Source of the DNA: Sorex araneus
Taxonomy: Eukaryota > Chordata > Mammalia > Eulipotyphla > Soricidae
Direction of reading: 5' to 3'
DNA: 64,000 nt
Assembly (NCBI RefSeq): GCF_027595985.1
Contig: NC_073313.1
Location: 84,984,899-85,048,898, forward strand
Part shown: positions 10,788 to 21,690 of the stretch, piece after piece
Layout: every line of letters begins with the position of its first letter
Position numbering within the stretch: the stretch's first letter is position 1
Translations under genes and position numbers: made by a program
Notes under the pieces: generated by a model
Told to the model about the DNA's origin: nothing
The model's input: the letters and a program-made list of their open reading frames with translations, nothing else
Databases searched by the model: none

Positions 10788-11363
10788 CACCCCTCCAGGC
10801 TTCCCTGCTCGCTGCCCTAACTCTGCCCTTCCCCAGTCAGGTGCATGGGACACCCTCACCCCGCCCGACTGGCGGTTGGAGCTGGGCTCCCGGCCTGGCA
10901 GAAGGGTGTTTCTGGGTATTGCCCAATAGGTTGGTGGGGGCATGTACTCTACCTCAGGGGGTGTGTCCTCCAGTGGGGACAGTGGCCACTAACAGGGTGG
11001 CAGGTATTTTCTCCCCTTCCTTGCTCTGCAGACTTAGGTCACAATCTGTATATAACCTATTCCTTTGAAGAACACCCTGGCCATCTCAATCACTATATGC
11101 CAATAGTCCATTGGCCTATTCTAATTTCACAAAAACTATCAGTGAACACAAGAAGCTGCATAAGCCCTTTATAAAGATATCATAGCCTCAAATCTTCACT
11201 AGATCTCCCACATAAACCAAGAGAAGCTCCTGAGAGTATGTTAGTATTCTAGAAGGGGAAAAGGCTACCATCATCGACTTAGCTCATCCAGAATCCCCTC
11301 TTGCAGCAAGAGGGAATAGAGATAGACAACTGAAAGATTCCACCTCTTTAGTCCCATAACAAC
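10788..11363 (+). promoter_or_regulatory. L1 5'UTR / internal promoter region
   Basis: A GC-rich block (about 10790-11040) is followed by a moderately AT-rich leader that ends at the ORF1 start. Words such as aaaactatcagtgaacacaa and cagcaagagggaatagag recur in the L1 5' end at 20509-21518 and, complemented, at 33612-33991. That fixes the identity as L1 leader. Sp1-like GC content is visible but no single site is certain. Confidence 0.75.
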
Positions 11364-12279
11364 ATGAAGAAACAGCGAAAATTCCCACCATAAAGAGAGG
11401 ATGAAGAAAAATTTGCAGAAGCTACAACCTCTCAGATAAAGAATTCAGAGAGGAAATGTTGAAGATGGTCAATGAACTCAAAGCAACTATGTAACAGACA
11501 TCCAATAAATTAAGGGGGGATATGAATGAAGCTTCGGAATGGTCCACCAAGAAAATACAGGAAGAAATGAGAGCAGAAATTTCAAGCCATGAACAGAAGC
11601 CACACAAATAAAGGAATCAGTAGATGAAATAAAAAAAAAACTCTGTAGGTGCCCTTAACAGTAGAATTGCTATAGCCGAAGACAGAATCAGTGAACTTAA
11701 AGATGAGCGGCAGAAAGCTTACAGGCAACAACAAATAATGGCAAAAGACCTCAAAATAGGGCGAATCAGAGTCCTAGGGGACGACCTCGAGAGGAAAAAT
11801 GTAAGAATCATTGGAGTACCAGAAGCACAGGGAACAAATTCCAATGGAAAAAAAAACACAGTCAAATACATCATTGCTAAGAAATTCCCAGAGCTGGAGA
11901 ATGCAAGCATCCAGATCCAAGGAGTCTGAAGGGTGTGATCTAAAAGGGACCCTAATAAAAAAAACTCCAAGGCATATCATAGTCAATATGATGGATGCCA
12001 CAGAGACACAATACTGCAAGCAGCAAGGTCAAAGAATACAAAGGAGCACCCCTTAGATTTACAGAAGACCTATCAGAGGAAACCCTCCAAGACCAAAGAC
12101 AATGGTGAGATATAGTGAAAAAACTCAATGAAATGAATGCCTCACCAAGAGTACTATAACTGGCTAAACTCTCACTCAAACTGAAAGGAACCATACATTA
12201 TTTCATGGATAAACAACAGCTCAGAAACTTCATAGACTCAAAACCAAACTTAAAGGAAGGACTAAAGGGGCTACTATAA
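11364..12279 (+). pseudogene. L1 ORF1 (RNA-binding chaperone), broken
   Basis: ORF1p is the trimeric nucleic-acid chaperone that coats L1 RNA in the cytoplasmic particle. It starts at the atgaagaaacagcg motif (ATG 11364), shared with the copies at 21248 and, on the minus strand, 33611. An N-terminal coiled-coil region (KKIQEEMRAEIS) is followed by the RRM-like centre (NVRIIGVPEAQGT) and the C-terminal domain (SLKLKGTIHYFMDKQQLRNF). It ends at taa 12277-12279. The span of 916 nt is not a multiple of three, and stops occur (for example tag/taa in the coiled coil), so no full protein can be made. Confidence 0.88.
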
Positions 12280-12321
12280 GACAAGGAAAAACCCTAAAAG
12301 AACAACAGACCCGACAGAAAA

Positions 12322-15300
12322 ATGGCACATAATCCCAAGACAATAATCTCTCTCAATGTCAATGGTCTAAAACACCAATCAAGAGACACAGAGTGGCAAA
12401 ATGGATTCAGAAACTAAACCCAAGTTTCTACTGCCTACAAGAAACACACCTGAACAGTCAGAGCAAATACAGGCTCAAATTCAAAGGGTGGGAAACAATC
12501 CTGCAAGTAAACAACTCCCTCAAAAAACCTGGGGTGGCCATACTAGTTTTCAACAACATAGATTTCGGGTTGAAAAAAGATTAGAAGGGAAAGCGAAGGT
12601 CATTTTCTATTCATCAAGGGATATGTACAACAGGAAGAAATGACACCCTTAAACGTATATACGCCTAATGAGCTACAACCTAATACTTAAAAACAACTGC
12701 TAACAGACTTCAAGGAGGACATTGCTAGCAGGACAATAGTAGTCAGAAACTTCAACATGGTCTTATCACCCCTGGATAGATTGACAAGAACAAAACTCAG
12801 CAAGAAAACTATGTCTCTTGAAGGAAGAAATGGAAGAGAGAGAGCTAATAGACCTATAAAGGGCTTTATACTTAAAAAAACATTCTTTTCCAGTGCACAC
12901 GGAACATTTTCCAAAATAGACCACATGCTGGGTCACAAAACATACCTCAATAAAATCAAGAAGATAGAAATTGTGTCAACTATCTTTTCAGACCATGATG
13001 CACTGAAGATAGAAGTTAATCACACACAGACACGAGCACCAAATCAAACTCCTGGAACAATGAGTGGATCAGGAAGGAAATCAAGGAAGAAATCAAAAGA
13101 TACCTCAAAACAAATGAAAATGAAGACACAAGCTACCAGAACCTATGGGACACAGCTAAAGCTGTGTTATCAGGGGAGTTTATAGCTCTGCAAGAATTCC
13201 TCAGGAACAAAAAATGAGCCTACATAGATAGCTTGACTTCACAGCTCAAGATCTGAGAAAAGAACCAGAAAAAGGAACTCAAACCAGACATAAGGAAAGA
13301 AATAATAAAAATTAGAGCAGAAATAAACAACATGGAAACCGAAAAAACAATCTGAAACATCAATGAAACCAAGAGTTGGTTCTTTTAGAGAATAAACAAG
13401 ATTGATATAGCACTAGCAAGACTCACAAAGAAAGAGAGAGAACCCTAATAAACCGAATCAGAAATGAAAATGGGGACATCAACAGAAGCCAAAGAAATTC
13501 AAAATATCATCAGTGACTACATTGAAAGTCTGTATGCCACGAAACAAGAAAACCTAAAAGACAGGTATAAATTCCTGGATTCCTACAATCTCCCAAGACT
13601 GAACTAAGAAGACTTGGAATGCCTGAATAGACCCTTTAAAATCAAGGAAATTGAAACTATAATCAAAAATTTCCCCAAAAACAAAAGCCCAGGTCCAGAT
13701 GGATTCACTAGCGAGTTCTTCCAAAAATTTAAAGAGGACCTGTTGCCAGTTATTCTCAAGGTTTTCCAGGAAACTGAAGAAACAGGAACTCTCCCAAACA
13801 GTTTCTATGAAGCACATATCTCCCTAATACCAAAAGCAAACAAAGAAACCATTAAGAAAGAAAATTATAGACCAATATCCCTGATGAACACTGATGCCAA
13901 GATCTTCAAAAAATTATTAGCAAATAGAATCCAACAACTCATAAAAAAGATCATACCCCCAGACCAAGTGGAATTCATCCCGGGGATGCAAGGATAGTTT
14001 AACATTAGGAAAGCAATTTACATGATTCATCATATCAACAAAGTAAAGATAAAACCATATGACCATACCAATAAATGCAGAGAAAACATTTGACAAGATT
14101 CAACACCCGTTTATGATGAAAACTCTCAACAAAATTGGTTTTGAAAGAACTTTCCTCAATATGGTCAAAGCCATCTACCACAAACCCATGAAAAACCATC
14201 CTCAATGGGGAAAAACTAAGGGCCCTTCCTCTAAGATTAGGGACAAGACAAGGATGCCCACTGTCACCACTTCTGTTCAATATAGTACTGGAAGTACTTG
14301 CAATAGCAATTAGGCAAGAAAAAGATTTTAAGGGCATCCATATAGGAAAGAAAGAAATAAAACTTTCACTATTCACAGATGATATGATACTACATCTAAT
14401 GAACCCTAAAGCCTCTACCAAGTAACTATTGGAAACAATAGACTTGTACAGTAAAGTCGCAGGCTATAAAAACAAAAGCCAAAAGTCCATGGCCTTCCTA
14501 TAAGCAAATAATGAGAGAGAAGAAAGCGACATGAAAAAAGCAATCCCATTCACAATCTTCAAAAGAAAATCAAGTAACTCGAAAGCAGCTTAACAAGGAA
14601 GTACAGGACCTCTACAAAGAAAACTATGAAACACTACTCTACGAAATAAAAGAGGACACGAGGAAATGGAAACATATTCCCTGCTCATGGATAGGAAGAA
14701 TCAACTTTGTCAAAATGACAATACTCCTCAAAGCATTATACAGAATCAATGCGATCTCTATAAGGATACCTATGAAACTCTTCAAAGAAATGGATCAGGT
14801 AATCTTGATATTCATATGGAACAACAAATGCCCATAAATAGCTAAAGCAATTCTTAGGAAAAAGAGTATGGGAGGCATCACCCTCCCCAACCTTAAACTC
14901 TACTACAAAGCGGTAACAATTAAAACAGCATGGTACTGGAACAAAGGCAGAGCCACAGACCAATGGCACAGGGTGGAATATCCCTACACACAACCTCAAA
15001 TGTGTGATCATCTAATCTTTGAAGATAAGGGATCAAGAAACATGAAGTGGAGCAAGGCAACCCTCTTTAACAAATGGTGCTGGCATAATTGGACAATCAC
15101 ATGCAAAAAATGGGCATAGAACTCGACCTAACACCATGCACAAAAGTCAAATCAAAGTGGATGAAAGACCTCAACATCAGACCACAATCCATAAGGTACA
15201 CTGAAGACAAGATCGGCAAAACCCTCCATGATATTGAAGCTAAATTTATCTTCAAAGATGACACGCAACAGATCAACCAAGTGGAAACAGATATAAACAA

Positions 15301-16100
15301 ATGGGACTATATTAAAGTAAGAAGCTTCTGCACGGCAAAAGATAAAGTGACCAGAATACAAAGACAAACTACAGAATGGGAAAAGATATTCACCCAATAA
15401 GCATCTGATGATGGGTTGATATCAAAGATATATTAGGCACTGGTTGAACTCTACAAGAAGAAAACATGCAACTTCATCAGAAAATGGGGAAAAGAAATGA
15501 ACAGAAACTTTCTCAAGGAAGAAATACGAATGGCCAAAGGCACATGAAAAAATGTTCTTCATCACTAATCATCAGGGAGATGCAGATCAAAACAACTGTG
15601 AGATACCACCTCACACCACAGAGACGGGAACACATCCAAAACAACAAAAGCAATCTCTCTTGGTGTGGATGTGGGGAGAAAGAAATCCTCCTACACTGCT
15701 GGAGGGAATGCCAACTGGTTCAACCCTTTTGGAAAACAATATGGTTGCTTCTCTAAAAATTAAAAATTGAACTTCTATTTGACCCAGAAATACCACTTCT
15801 GAGAATATATCCTGGAGAGGCAAAAAAGTATAGTTGAAATGACATCTGCACTTGTATATTCATCTCAGCACTGTTTACAGTAGCCAGAATCTGAAAAAAA
15901 AAAACCCAAGTCCAAGAACAGATGACTGGTTAAAGAAACTTTTGTACATCTACACAATGGAATACTATGCAGCTATCAGAAAAGATGAAGTCATGAACTT
16001 TGCATATAATTGGGTCAACATGGAAAGTATTATGCTAAGTGAAATGAGTCAGAAAGAGAGTGACAGACATCGAAAGATTGCGCTCATCCGTGGAATATAA
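12322..16100 (+). pseudogene. L1 ORF2 (endonuclease-reverse transcriptase), broken
   Basis: ORF2p nicks target DNA and reverse-transcribes L1 RNA at the nick (target-primed reverse transcription). The ATG lies at 12322, 42 bp after ORF1. The order is an AP-like endonuclease (SLNVNGL near the start, FCLQETH-type motif, SDHDALKIE at about 12990-13020), then reverse transcriptase ([29 protein letters not shown]), and the C-terminal zinc knuckle and tail to GI-stop at 16100. The catalytic FADD box reads FTDD (14372-14383). The span of about 1,260 codons is normal for L1, but several frameshifts and stops break it. Confidence 0.9.
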
Positions 16101-16394
16101 AATAACAGAATAGGAGACTAACACCCAAGAATAGTAGAAATAAGTACCAGGAGGTTTTCTCCATGGCTTGGAAGGCAGCCTCACATGCTGGGGGAAAAGG
16201 CAGCTCAGAGAGACAAGAGAACACCAAGTAAAATGTGTTTGGAGTACCCCGCTCTGGAAGGGAGATTCATGCTGAAAGTAATTATATATTGAACACGATG
16301 GTCACCCAATACCTCTAGTTATTATATGATTTTATGTAATATAAATTAATTAATATTATATAAAATGTCTTATATATAAAATATATACACAATT

Positions 16395-16905
16395 CATTAG
16401 AATATGTGGACAATTTACCATATCCTCATGTCCACTTATCTATCATTGTACACCTTGATTGATTCCATATCTTATCTATCACATCAATTTCTACAATGAA
16501 TAATGATGTGCATATGTCATTTTGAATGAAATTCTTTTTATCCTGGAGGTATATTACCAGAAGTGGAATTTGTGGGTCATGTGATAGCTCAATTCTTAGT
16601 TCACTGAAATAGCTCAACAGTAAAATAATACACAGTTGGAAGGAATGATGAGATCATGTAATTCACTGCAACATCGATGGAATTGGAAGATGCGTTAAAT
16701 TATATGTCAGAAAAATAAACACTGGATGGTCTCACTTATAGATAGGTGGTATATAGTATAACTGAACAAGGAAATGTAATGTTTGAAAGGGTGAATGCCT
16801 AGGTCACCCTTGGCCCCAGAATGTGTGAAAGAGAAGTTCTGAGAAGTAGAGAAATTGAGGGGGTAAAAAAGAGATAGACATGAAGCATCAAGCAGCAGGG
16901 CTGAA
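16395..16905. mobile_element. Old L1 fragments in opposite orientations
   Basis: 16395-16615 reads as minus-strand L1 C-terminus (ggaggtatattaccagaagt). From about 16620 it reads as plus-strand L1 3' end (gatgagatcatgtaattcac, ggtctcacttatagatag). The head-to-head arrangement is that of an old 5'-inverted L1. Sequence at 16317-16394 is AT-rich with no identity assigned. Confidence 0.5.
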
Positions 16906-17389
16906 GAGGATACTAGTACTTAGGGGTGTAAAATAGTGGCATAACTATGTATCCAAACCACACCACTCATCCAATAAATGGTTAATATCCAAGATATATA
17001 AACACTGGTATACCTTTACAAGTAAAAATACAACCCCATCAAAAAATGGTGAGAAGAGACAAACAGAAACTTCCTCAAAGAAGAAAAACTGGTTAAAAGA
17101 CATAAAAAATGCTCTTTTTTGTATGCTCATCAGTGAAATTCAAATCAAAACAGTGAGATATCATATCACACCAGAGAGACTAGCAATCATCAAAAAAAGC
17201 AACCAGCGTTGGTGAAAAAGCGACCCTCCTTCACTGCTGGTGGGAATATCAATTGCTCCAGACTCTTTGTAAGATGATATGGACATTCCTCAATAAACTG
17301 TAGATCGAGCTTCCATTGAACCAGCAATTCCACTTCTGGGAATATACTGTAAGGGCCCAAAAATACAATACATAAATGATAGCTTCATT

Positions 17390-17733
17390 TAGGCACATGG
17401 AATAGAGAAGGGATAACTAAGAAAATGATGGCTGGGAGGAACCAGTTGGGATGGGAGATGCATGCCAAAAGTAGATAATGGATAAAACATGATGACCTCT
17501 CAGTGTCTGTGTTGCAAGCCATAATTGTCAAAGGTAGAGAGAGTATGGGGAATATTGTCTGCCATAGAGGCAAGGGGAGAGTGAGAAAGGGGGGTTATTC
17601 TCGGGATATCGGTGGTGGGGGATGTACACTGGTGGAGGGATGGGTGTTTGATCATTGTGAGATTGTAACCCAAACATGAAAGCTTGTAACTATCTCATGG
17701 TGATTCAAGAAAATTTTTAAAAAATTTTAAAAA
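17390..17733 (+). mobile_element. Type A L1 3'UTR insertion
   Basis: A severely 5'-truncated L1 containing only 3'UTR (gagatgcatgccaaaagtag, ggtgattcaagaaaattttt). The TSD is gatagcttcatt at 17378-17389 and 17734-17745, inside the host L1. Confidence 0.9.
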
Positions 17734-17841
17734 GATAGCTTCATTCTTATGTTCATATTAGCAGTATTCACAATGACCAAAATCTGGAAAGAACCCAAAC
17801 GCCCAAGAACAGATGACTGGATTCTTATGGAAGCTATGGTA

Positions 17842-18708
17842 GTGCATATGGTAGTGCATAGGGTAGACGGATGGTGCCTTCAGACCTCCAGATACCCCAA
17901 AATTGCCACTGTGCCTTTAGCCAGAACCCAACAACTTGGGCCAAGTTTACCAAGAAATTAAACGGCCAAAAGTTAGGTATGTCAGAACCACACTCACAAA
18001 CCACCTCCAGCTCAGCTATATAAGCTCACTTATTGACCTTATTTCAGAGACCCATAAATCTCGAAAGAGATCAAAAGACGCAGTTAGGACCTGTATTGTG
18101 GGGGTAGGCAGAAACCTGTGACTGAGATCTTCAGATCCCCACTTTTCCGGAAGCTTAATAGTCACGCCCATGAACTGCCCTCAACGACATGTAATCTCAT
18201 CAATGGCCAAGACCCAGAGACTATAAACTAAAGCTCCCAGAAGAGAATGACACAAAATTTCCTGGACATTATATTCTATGTATAAGAAGAAATACAAAAC
18301 AAATAGTCTAGCATTGCTTTTTCAGCAGGTTTGAGTGGTGGTGAGACTGGTGACAAAATATCGAATGTAACCAAAGTAGAGAGATAGTATGGGGGAAATT
18401 GTTTGCCACACAGGCAGGGGAAGAGTTGGAACAGGGGTGGGAGTGGGAGAATACTGAGGATTTTGGTGGTGAGAAATATGCACTGGTGAAGGGATGGGTG
18501 TTTGATGATTGTATGACCAAGGCTCAAACATGAAAGCTTTGTAACTGTATCTCACATTGAATAAAAAAAAAGGTGGGGGAAATAATAATAAAATTAAATT
18601 GACATTCTGAATAAAAAAGAAAAAGTGATATCGAGTTCATTCCCAATTCAATCAGCTTAATCTGTGGCTGAATAAATAGCAGTAACTTCTACATTATTTT
18701 TTTAAAAA
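17842..18708 (+). mobile_element. Composite ORF-less retroelement (promoter-like modules, L1 3'UTR, terminal module)
   Basis: An 867-bp insertion with a 12-bp TSD, gaagctatggta, at 17830-17841 and 18709-18720. The flanks rejoin into continuous host L1. Order: a module shared with 47822-49442 (ggatggtgccttcagacctc, aagaaattaaacggcca, TATA-like ctatataagctc); a segment like the RTE-type leader (catcaatggccaagaccc, cagagactataaactaaag) at about 18118-18250; an L1-like 3'UTR (gcactggtgaagggatgg) ending about 18570; and a terminal module, agttcattcccaattcaatc to gaataaatagcagtaac, before the A/T-rich tail. No ORF is seen. Confidence 0.8.
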
Positions 18709-19445
18709 GAAGCTATGGTATACATACACAGTGGAATATCACTGGGCTGTAAGAAAACATAAAGTCATGCAATTTGCCAATACATAGATGGACCTGGAGA
18801 GTATCATGCCTAGTAAAGTTAGTCAGAGGGAGAGGGAGAGACACAGAATCATCTCACTCATATTTGGGATATAAAGTAACTAGTAAGGGAAAAACTAAAT
18901 CCCAACAGGAATAGAAATGAAGAACAGGAGAACTAGTCTTTAGTAGGAAGATTACCACTGGGCTTGGGGTAGGAGGGGAGTAGGAGAGTTCAAGGAAGGG
19001 ATCATAATGACAATTAGAAAAGAAAATCGTCACTCTGTACCAGGAATAGGTGCTGAAAAGAAGTGATATGCATGATATCCTATCAGTAACAATATTGTAA
19101 ACCACGGTACCTAAAAGGAAGGAGGAAAAGTAAAACAAAAATGCCTTTGATAGAGACAGGCTTGGTACTGAAGGGAAACTGTGGACATTGGTGGAAGAAA
19201 GTGGTAAAGTAATTCTTGTTGGTATATTGTATGCCTGAAACTCAAGCATGAATAGCTTGGTAAACTTTCAATTCATGGTGATTCAATAATTTTTATTAAA
19301 TGTTCCCGTCCATTTGGGGATGGGAACTTGGAACCCTGATGGAAGGAAGATGACGCTAGGGGTTGGATTGGTGCTGGGACATTGTATGTCTAAAATTCAA
19401 CAATAAGTAACTTTGTAACTTGCAGAGCTATAATAATATTTAAAA

Positions 19446-19571
19446 AGAGAATATACGAACAATAAATATTAAAGCAATTTTCCAAGGGACTTTTTACCAA
19501 GGTAAGACTATCAAAAGAGAACAAAATGTAAATGGCCAATAAGCATAAGAAAATTGTTTAAACTTACATGT
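19446..19571. other. Unassigned host sequence
   Basis: Short AT-rich stretch between the old L1 tail and a younger L1 insertion. No motif was recognised. Confidence 0.4.
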
Positions 19572-19589
19572 AACCAGCAAGCAATTTTT

Positions 19590-20298
19590 TTTTAAATTTA
19601 TTTATTTTTAATTAGAGAATCACCGTGAGGGTACAGTTACAGATTTATACACTTTTGTGCTTATACTTCCCTCATACAAAGTTCGGGAACCCATCCCTTC
19701 ACCAGTGCCCATTCTCCACCACCCGTAAACCCAGCGTCCCTCCCACCCTCCCCAATCCCATCTCCCCCCCACCCCACCCTGCCACTGTGGCAAGGCATTC
19801 CCTTCTGTTCTCTCTCTCTAATTAGCTGTTGTGGTTTGCAATAAAGGTGTTGAGTGGCCGCTGTGCTCAGTCTCTAGCCCTCATTCAGCCCGCAACTCCC
19901 TTCCCCCACATGGCCTTCGACTACAATGTAGTTGGTGATCGCTTCTCTGAGTTGACCTTTCCCCGGAACGTGAGGCCAGCCTCGAAGCCATGGAGTCAAC
20001 CTCCTGGTACTTATTTCTACAGTTCTTGGGTGATAGTCTCCCACTCTGTTATTCTATATACCATAGATGAGTGCAATCTTTCTATGTCTGTCTCTCTCTT
20101 TCTGACTCATTTCACTCAGCATGAAACTTTTCATGCCCATCCACTTAACTACAAAATTCTTGACCTCCTTTTTTCTAACAGCTGCATAGTATTCCATTGT
20201 ATAGATGTACCAAAGTTTCCTCAACCAGTCATCCGTTCTGGGGCATTCGGGTTTTTTCCAGATTCTGGCTATTGTAAACAGTGCTGCGATGAACATAC
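19590..20298 (-). mobile_element. L1 3' end insertion with TSD
   Basis: A minus-strand L1, 5'-truncated, of about 709 bp. It has a T-rich tail, the complement of the terminal motif (aatcaccgtgagggtacag), a 3'UTR with ccatcccttcaccagtgccc, and ORF2 C-terminus to about 20298 (cagctgcatagtattccatt). The TSD is aaccagcaagcaattttt at 19572-19589 and 20299-20316. This 3'UTR (with ggtgttgagtggccgctgtg) differs from types A and B and looks like a third subfamily. Confidence 0.93.
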
Positions 20299-20316
20299 AA
20301 CCAGCAAGCAATTTTT

Positions 20317-20508
20317 AACCACAAGTAGTATATGAAAATGTATTAATGCAGTTACAAAGCTTCTAGGATGTGAGTAATTAATTTAGAGAACAATTTGTCA
20401 GTATTTCATAAAAATGAAATATTCAGATTCATAAATTCCAAATCTGAAAGTATAACCTAAGGAAACACTTGTTCATGTGTACAAGAAAATAATCTCAATT
20501 GCAGAGAG
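20317..20508. other. Unassigned host sequence
   Basis: Probably old degraded L1 (continuing at 21535), but too diverged to place. It carries the left target-site copy tctcaattgcagagag at 20493-20508. Confidence 0.4.
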
Positions 20509-20789
20509 GAGTGCGCCCCTGGTTCCCACGCGGCCGCCGGGACTTGGGACCCTTGCCGCCGCCGCCACTTCCCGCGTCCCACCGCCCCAGCTTTCCCGTC
20601 CGCCCGGCTCCCTCCAACCCGGCCTTTTCCCAGGTAATCAGGAGACTCCCAGCCACGCCTCCCGAGTGCGCCCCTGGTTCCCACGCGGCCGCCGGGACTT
20701 GGGACCCTTGCCGCCGCCGCCACTTCCCGCGTCCCACCGCCCCAGCTTTCCCGTCCGCCCGGCTCCCTCCAACCCGGCCATTTCCCAGG
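20509..20789 (+). repeat. Two near-identical 126-bp L1 5'UTR monomers
   Basis: Copies at 20509-20634 and 20664-20789 (period 155) begin gagtgcgcccctggttccca and differ at one base (t/a near the end). They are CpG-rich and contain several ccgccgcc words. A 29-bp spacer separates them. The near-identity indicates a recent duplication or recent insertion. Confidence 0.93.
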
Positions 20790-20825
20790 GGACCCATGTC
20801 CCAGGAGCCCCTGCTAGGAAGAAAC

Positions 20826-20868
20826 GGGGGCGTGGCCTGAAAGGGGCGTGGTCTAAAAAGGGGCGTGG
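20826..20868 (+). promoter_or_regulatory. Three GGGGCGTGG (KLF/Sp1-like) boxes in L1 5'UTR
   Basis: ggggcgtgg occurs at about 20827-20835, 20843-20851 and 20860-20868, spaced about 16-17 bp, between the monomers and the leader. The match to GC/CACCC boxes is by eye. Their function in driving L1 RNA is an inference. Confidence 0.5.
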
Positions 20869-21247
20869 CCTCCTGCCAGAGCGGCCACTGCTAACGCGGC
20901 CGCAGATATTATTTCCTACCTTAGCACATTACGTATCGTATTCTTGCTTTGAAAATCGCTTTAACACATCTCATTCGCTTATGCGAACTAGCCTATCAGC
21001 TCTAAGTTTAGAAAAATTATCAGTGAATAAGAGAAGCTTAGCAAGCTTTCGTAAAGACAACTTAGCCTTAAGTCTTCATTAAAGCCCCAACATCAATCAG
21101 AAAGAAAAGGCTGAGTGTAAGGAAGACTTCTAGAATAGGAATAAAGCTGCCATCAGCAATAGCACAAACAGAGCCCCCTCCTTCTCTCAGCAAGAGGTAG
21201 TAGGAATAAACACCTACAAAGTTCCAATCCTATACTTCCATAACAAT

Positions 21248-21518
21248 ATGAAGAAGCAGCGAAAATCCCCTCCAGGAAGAGAGGGAGAAGAAAAGATACT
21301 AGAAACCTCAAAAGAGTCTCCCAACATCTACGACCTCTCAGATAAACAATTCAGAGAGGAAATCTGGAGGAGAGTCGACCTACTCCAAGCAAATATGGAA
21401 CAGACATCCAATAAATTAAGGGAGGAGATGAATGAAGCGCTGGAACGGTCTACCAAGAAAATACAGGAAGAAATGAGAGCAGAAATGAGAGCAGAAATTT
21501 CAAACCTTCGAACGGAAG
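21248..21518 (+). pseudogene. L1 ORF1 N-terminal fragment
   Basis: It starts at the standard ATG (MKKQRKSPPGRE) and covers the N-terminal tail and much of the coiled coil (FREEIWRRVDLLQANMEQTS, KKIQEEMRAEMRAEISNL). A small in-frame repeat of MRAE is present. The frame is open to the 3' truncation point and then reads 22 residues of flank before a stop at 21590-21592. The RNA-binding domains are absent. Confidence 0.88.
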
Positions 21519-21534
21519 TCTCAATTGCAGAGAG

Positions 21535-21676
21535 AACTGTGTCTGTGATCATTTATAAAAAGACTATCAGTGAAAAGTTGCTAAACAAATAATGGTGTAC
21601 ACACATCATATAACAGAAAGAATGACATAAATTTATATGCACTGACATAAAAATTTCCCTCGGATATGTTATTAAG
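21535..21676 (+). mobile_element. Old L1 fragment (host)
   Basis: aactgtgtctgtgatcattt and attaagtgaaataaaattt suggest a degraded L1 3' region. It is the DNA into which the two flanking L1 pieces inserted. Low information. Confidence 0.4.
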
Positions 21677-21690
21677 TGAAATAAAATTTC

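Larger units (their letters stand above)
10788..16316 (+). mobile_element. Nearly complete L1 (5'UTR, ORF1, ORF2, partial 3'UTR)
   Basis: A roughly 5.5-kb sense L1: 5'UTR 10788-11363, ORF1 11364-12279, a 42-bp gap, ORF2 12322-16100, then a short 3'UTR beginning gactaacacccaagaatagt. The 3'UTR stops near gtcacccaatacctctag (about 16316) without the terminal cacggtgattcaataaaa or a poly(A), so the last few hundred bases are missing or replaced by AT-rich DNA. Numerous stops and frameshifts show that it is inactive. No TSD was found. Confidence 0.9.
16935..19300 (+). mobile_element. Old L1 ORF2 3' region and 3'UTR, host of two nested insertions
   Basis: Host L1 pieces at 16935-17389, 17746-17841 and 18709-19300 are collinear: accccatcaaaaaatggtga, zinc-knuckle region, gaacagatgactggattctt, then gaagctatggtatacataca, ggagagtatcatgcctag, and a 3'UTR ending in ttcatggtgattcaataatt near 19290. 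Two later insertions, 17390-17733 and 17842-18708, split it and each duplicates host sequence. Another tail-like stretch (ggattggtgctgggacattg) lies at 19301-19445. Confidence 0.7.
20509..21518 (+). mobile_element. L1 5' end only: GC-rich monomers, 5'UTR, start of ORF1; no 3' half
   Basis: A 1,010-bp insertion flanked by a 16-bp TSD, tctcaattgcagagag, at 20493-20508 and 21519-21534. It holds tandem CpG-rich monomers, the leader shared with 10788-11363 and the first part of ORF1 (from 21248), ending abruptly at ttcgaacggaagtc with no poly(A). Ordinary L1 insertions are truncated at the 5' end. This copy is truncated at the 3' end while keeping a complete-looking promoter. The RNA 3' end shares tc with the target. 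Confidence 0.88.

Noticed and set aside
20457-21082. Long GC-rich frames on both strands (up to 201 residues) as a host protein or CpG-island gene
   Set aside because: The block is bracketed by an L1 TSD, leads into L1 ORF1 and consists of promoter monomers. The low-complexity Pro/Arg/Gly-rich frames are by-products of base composition.
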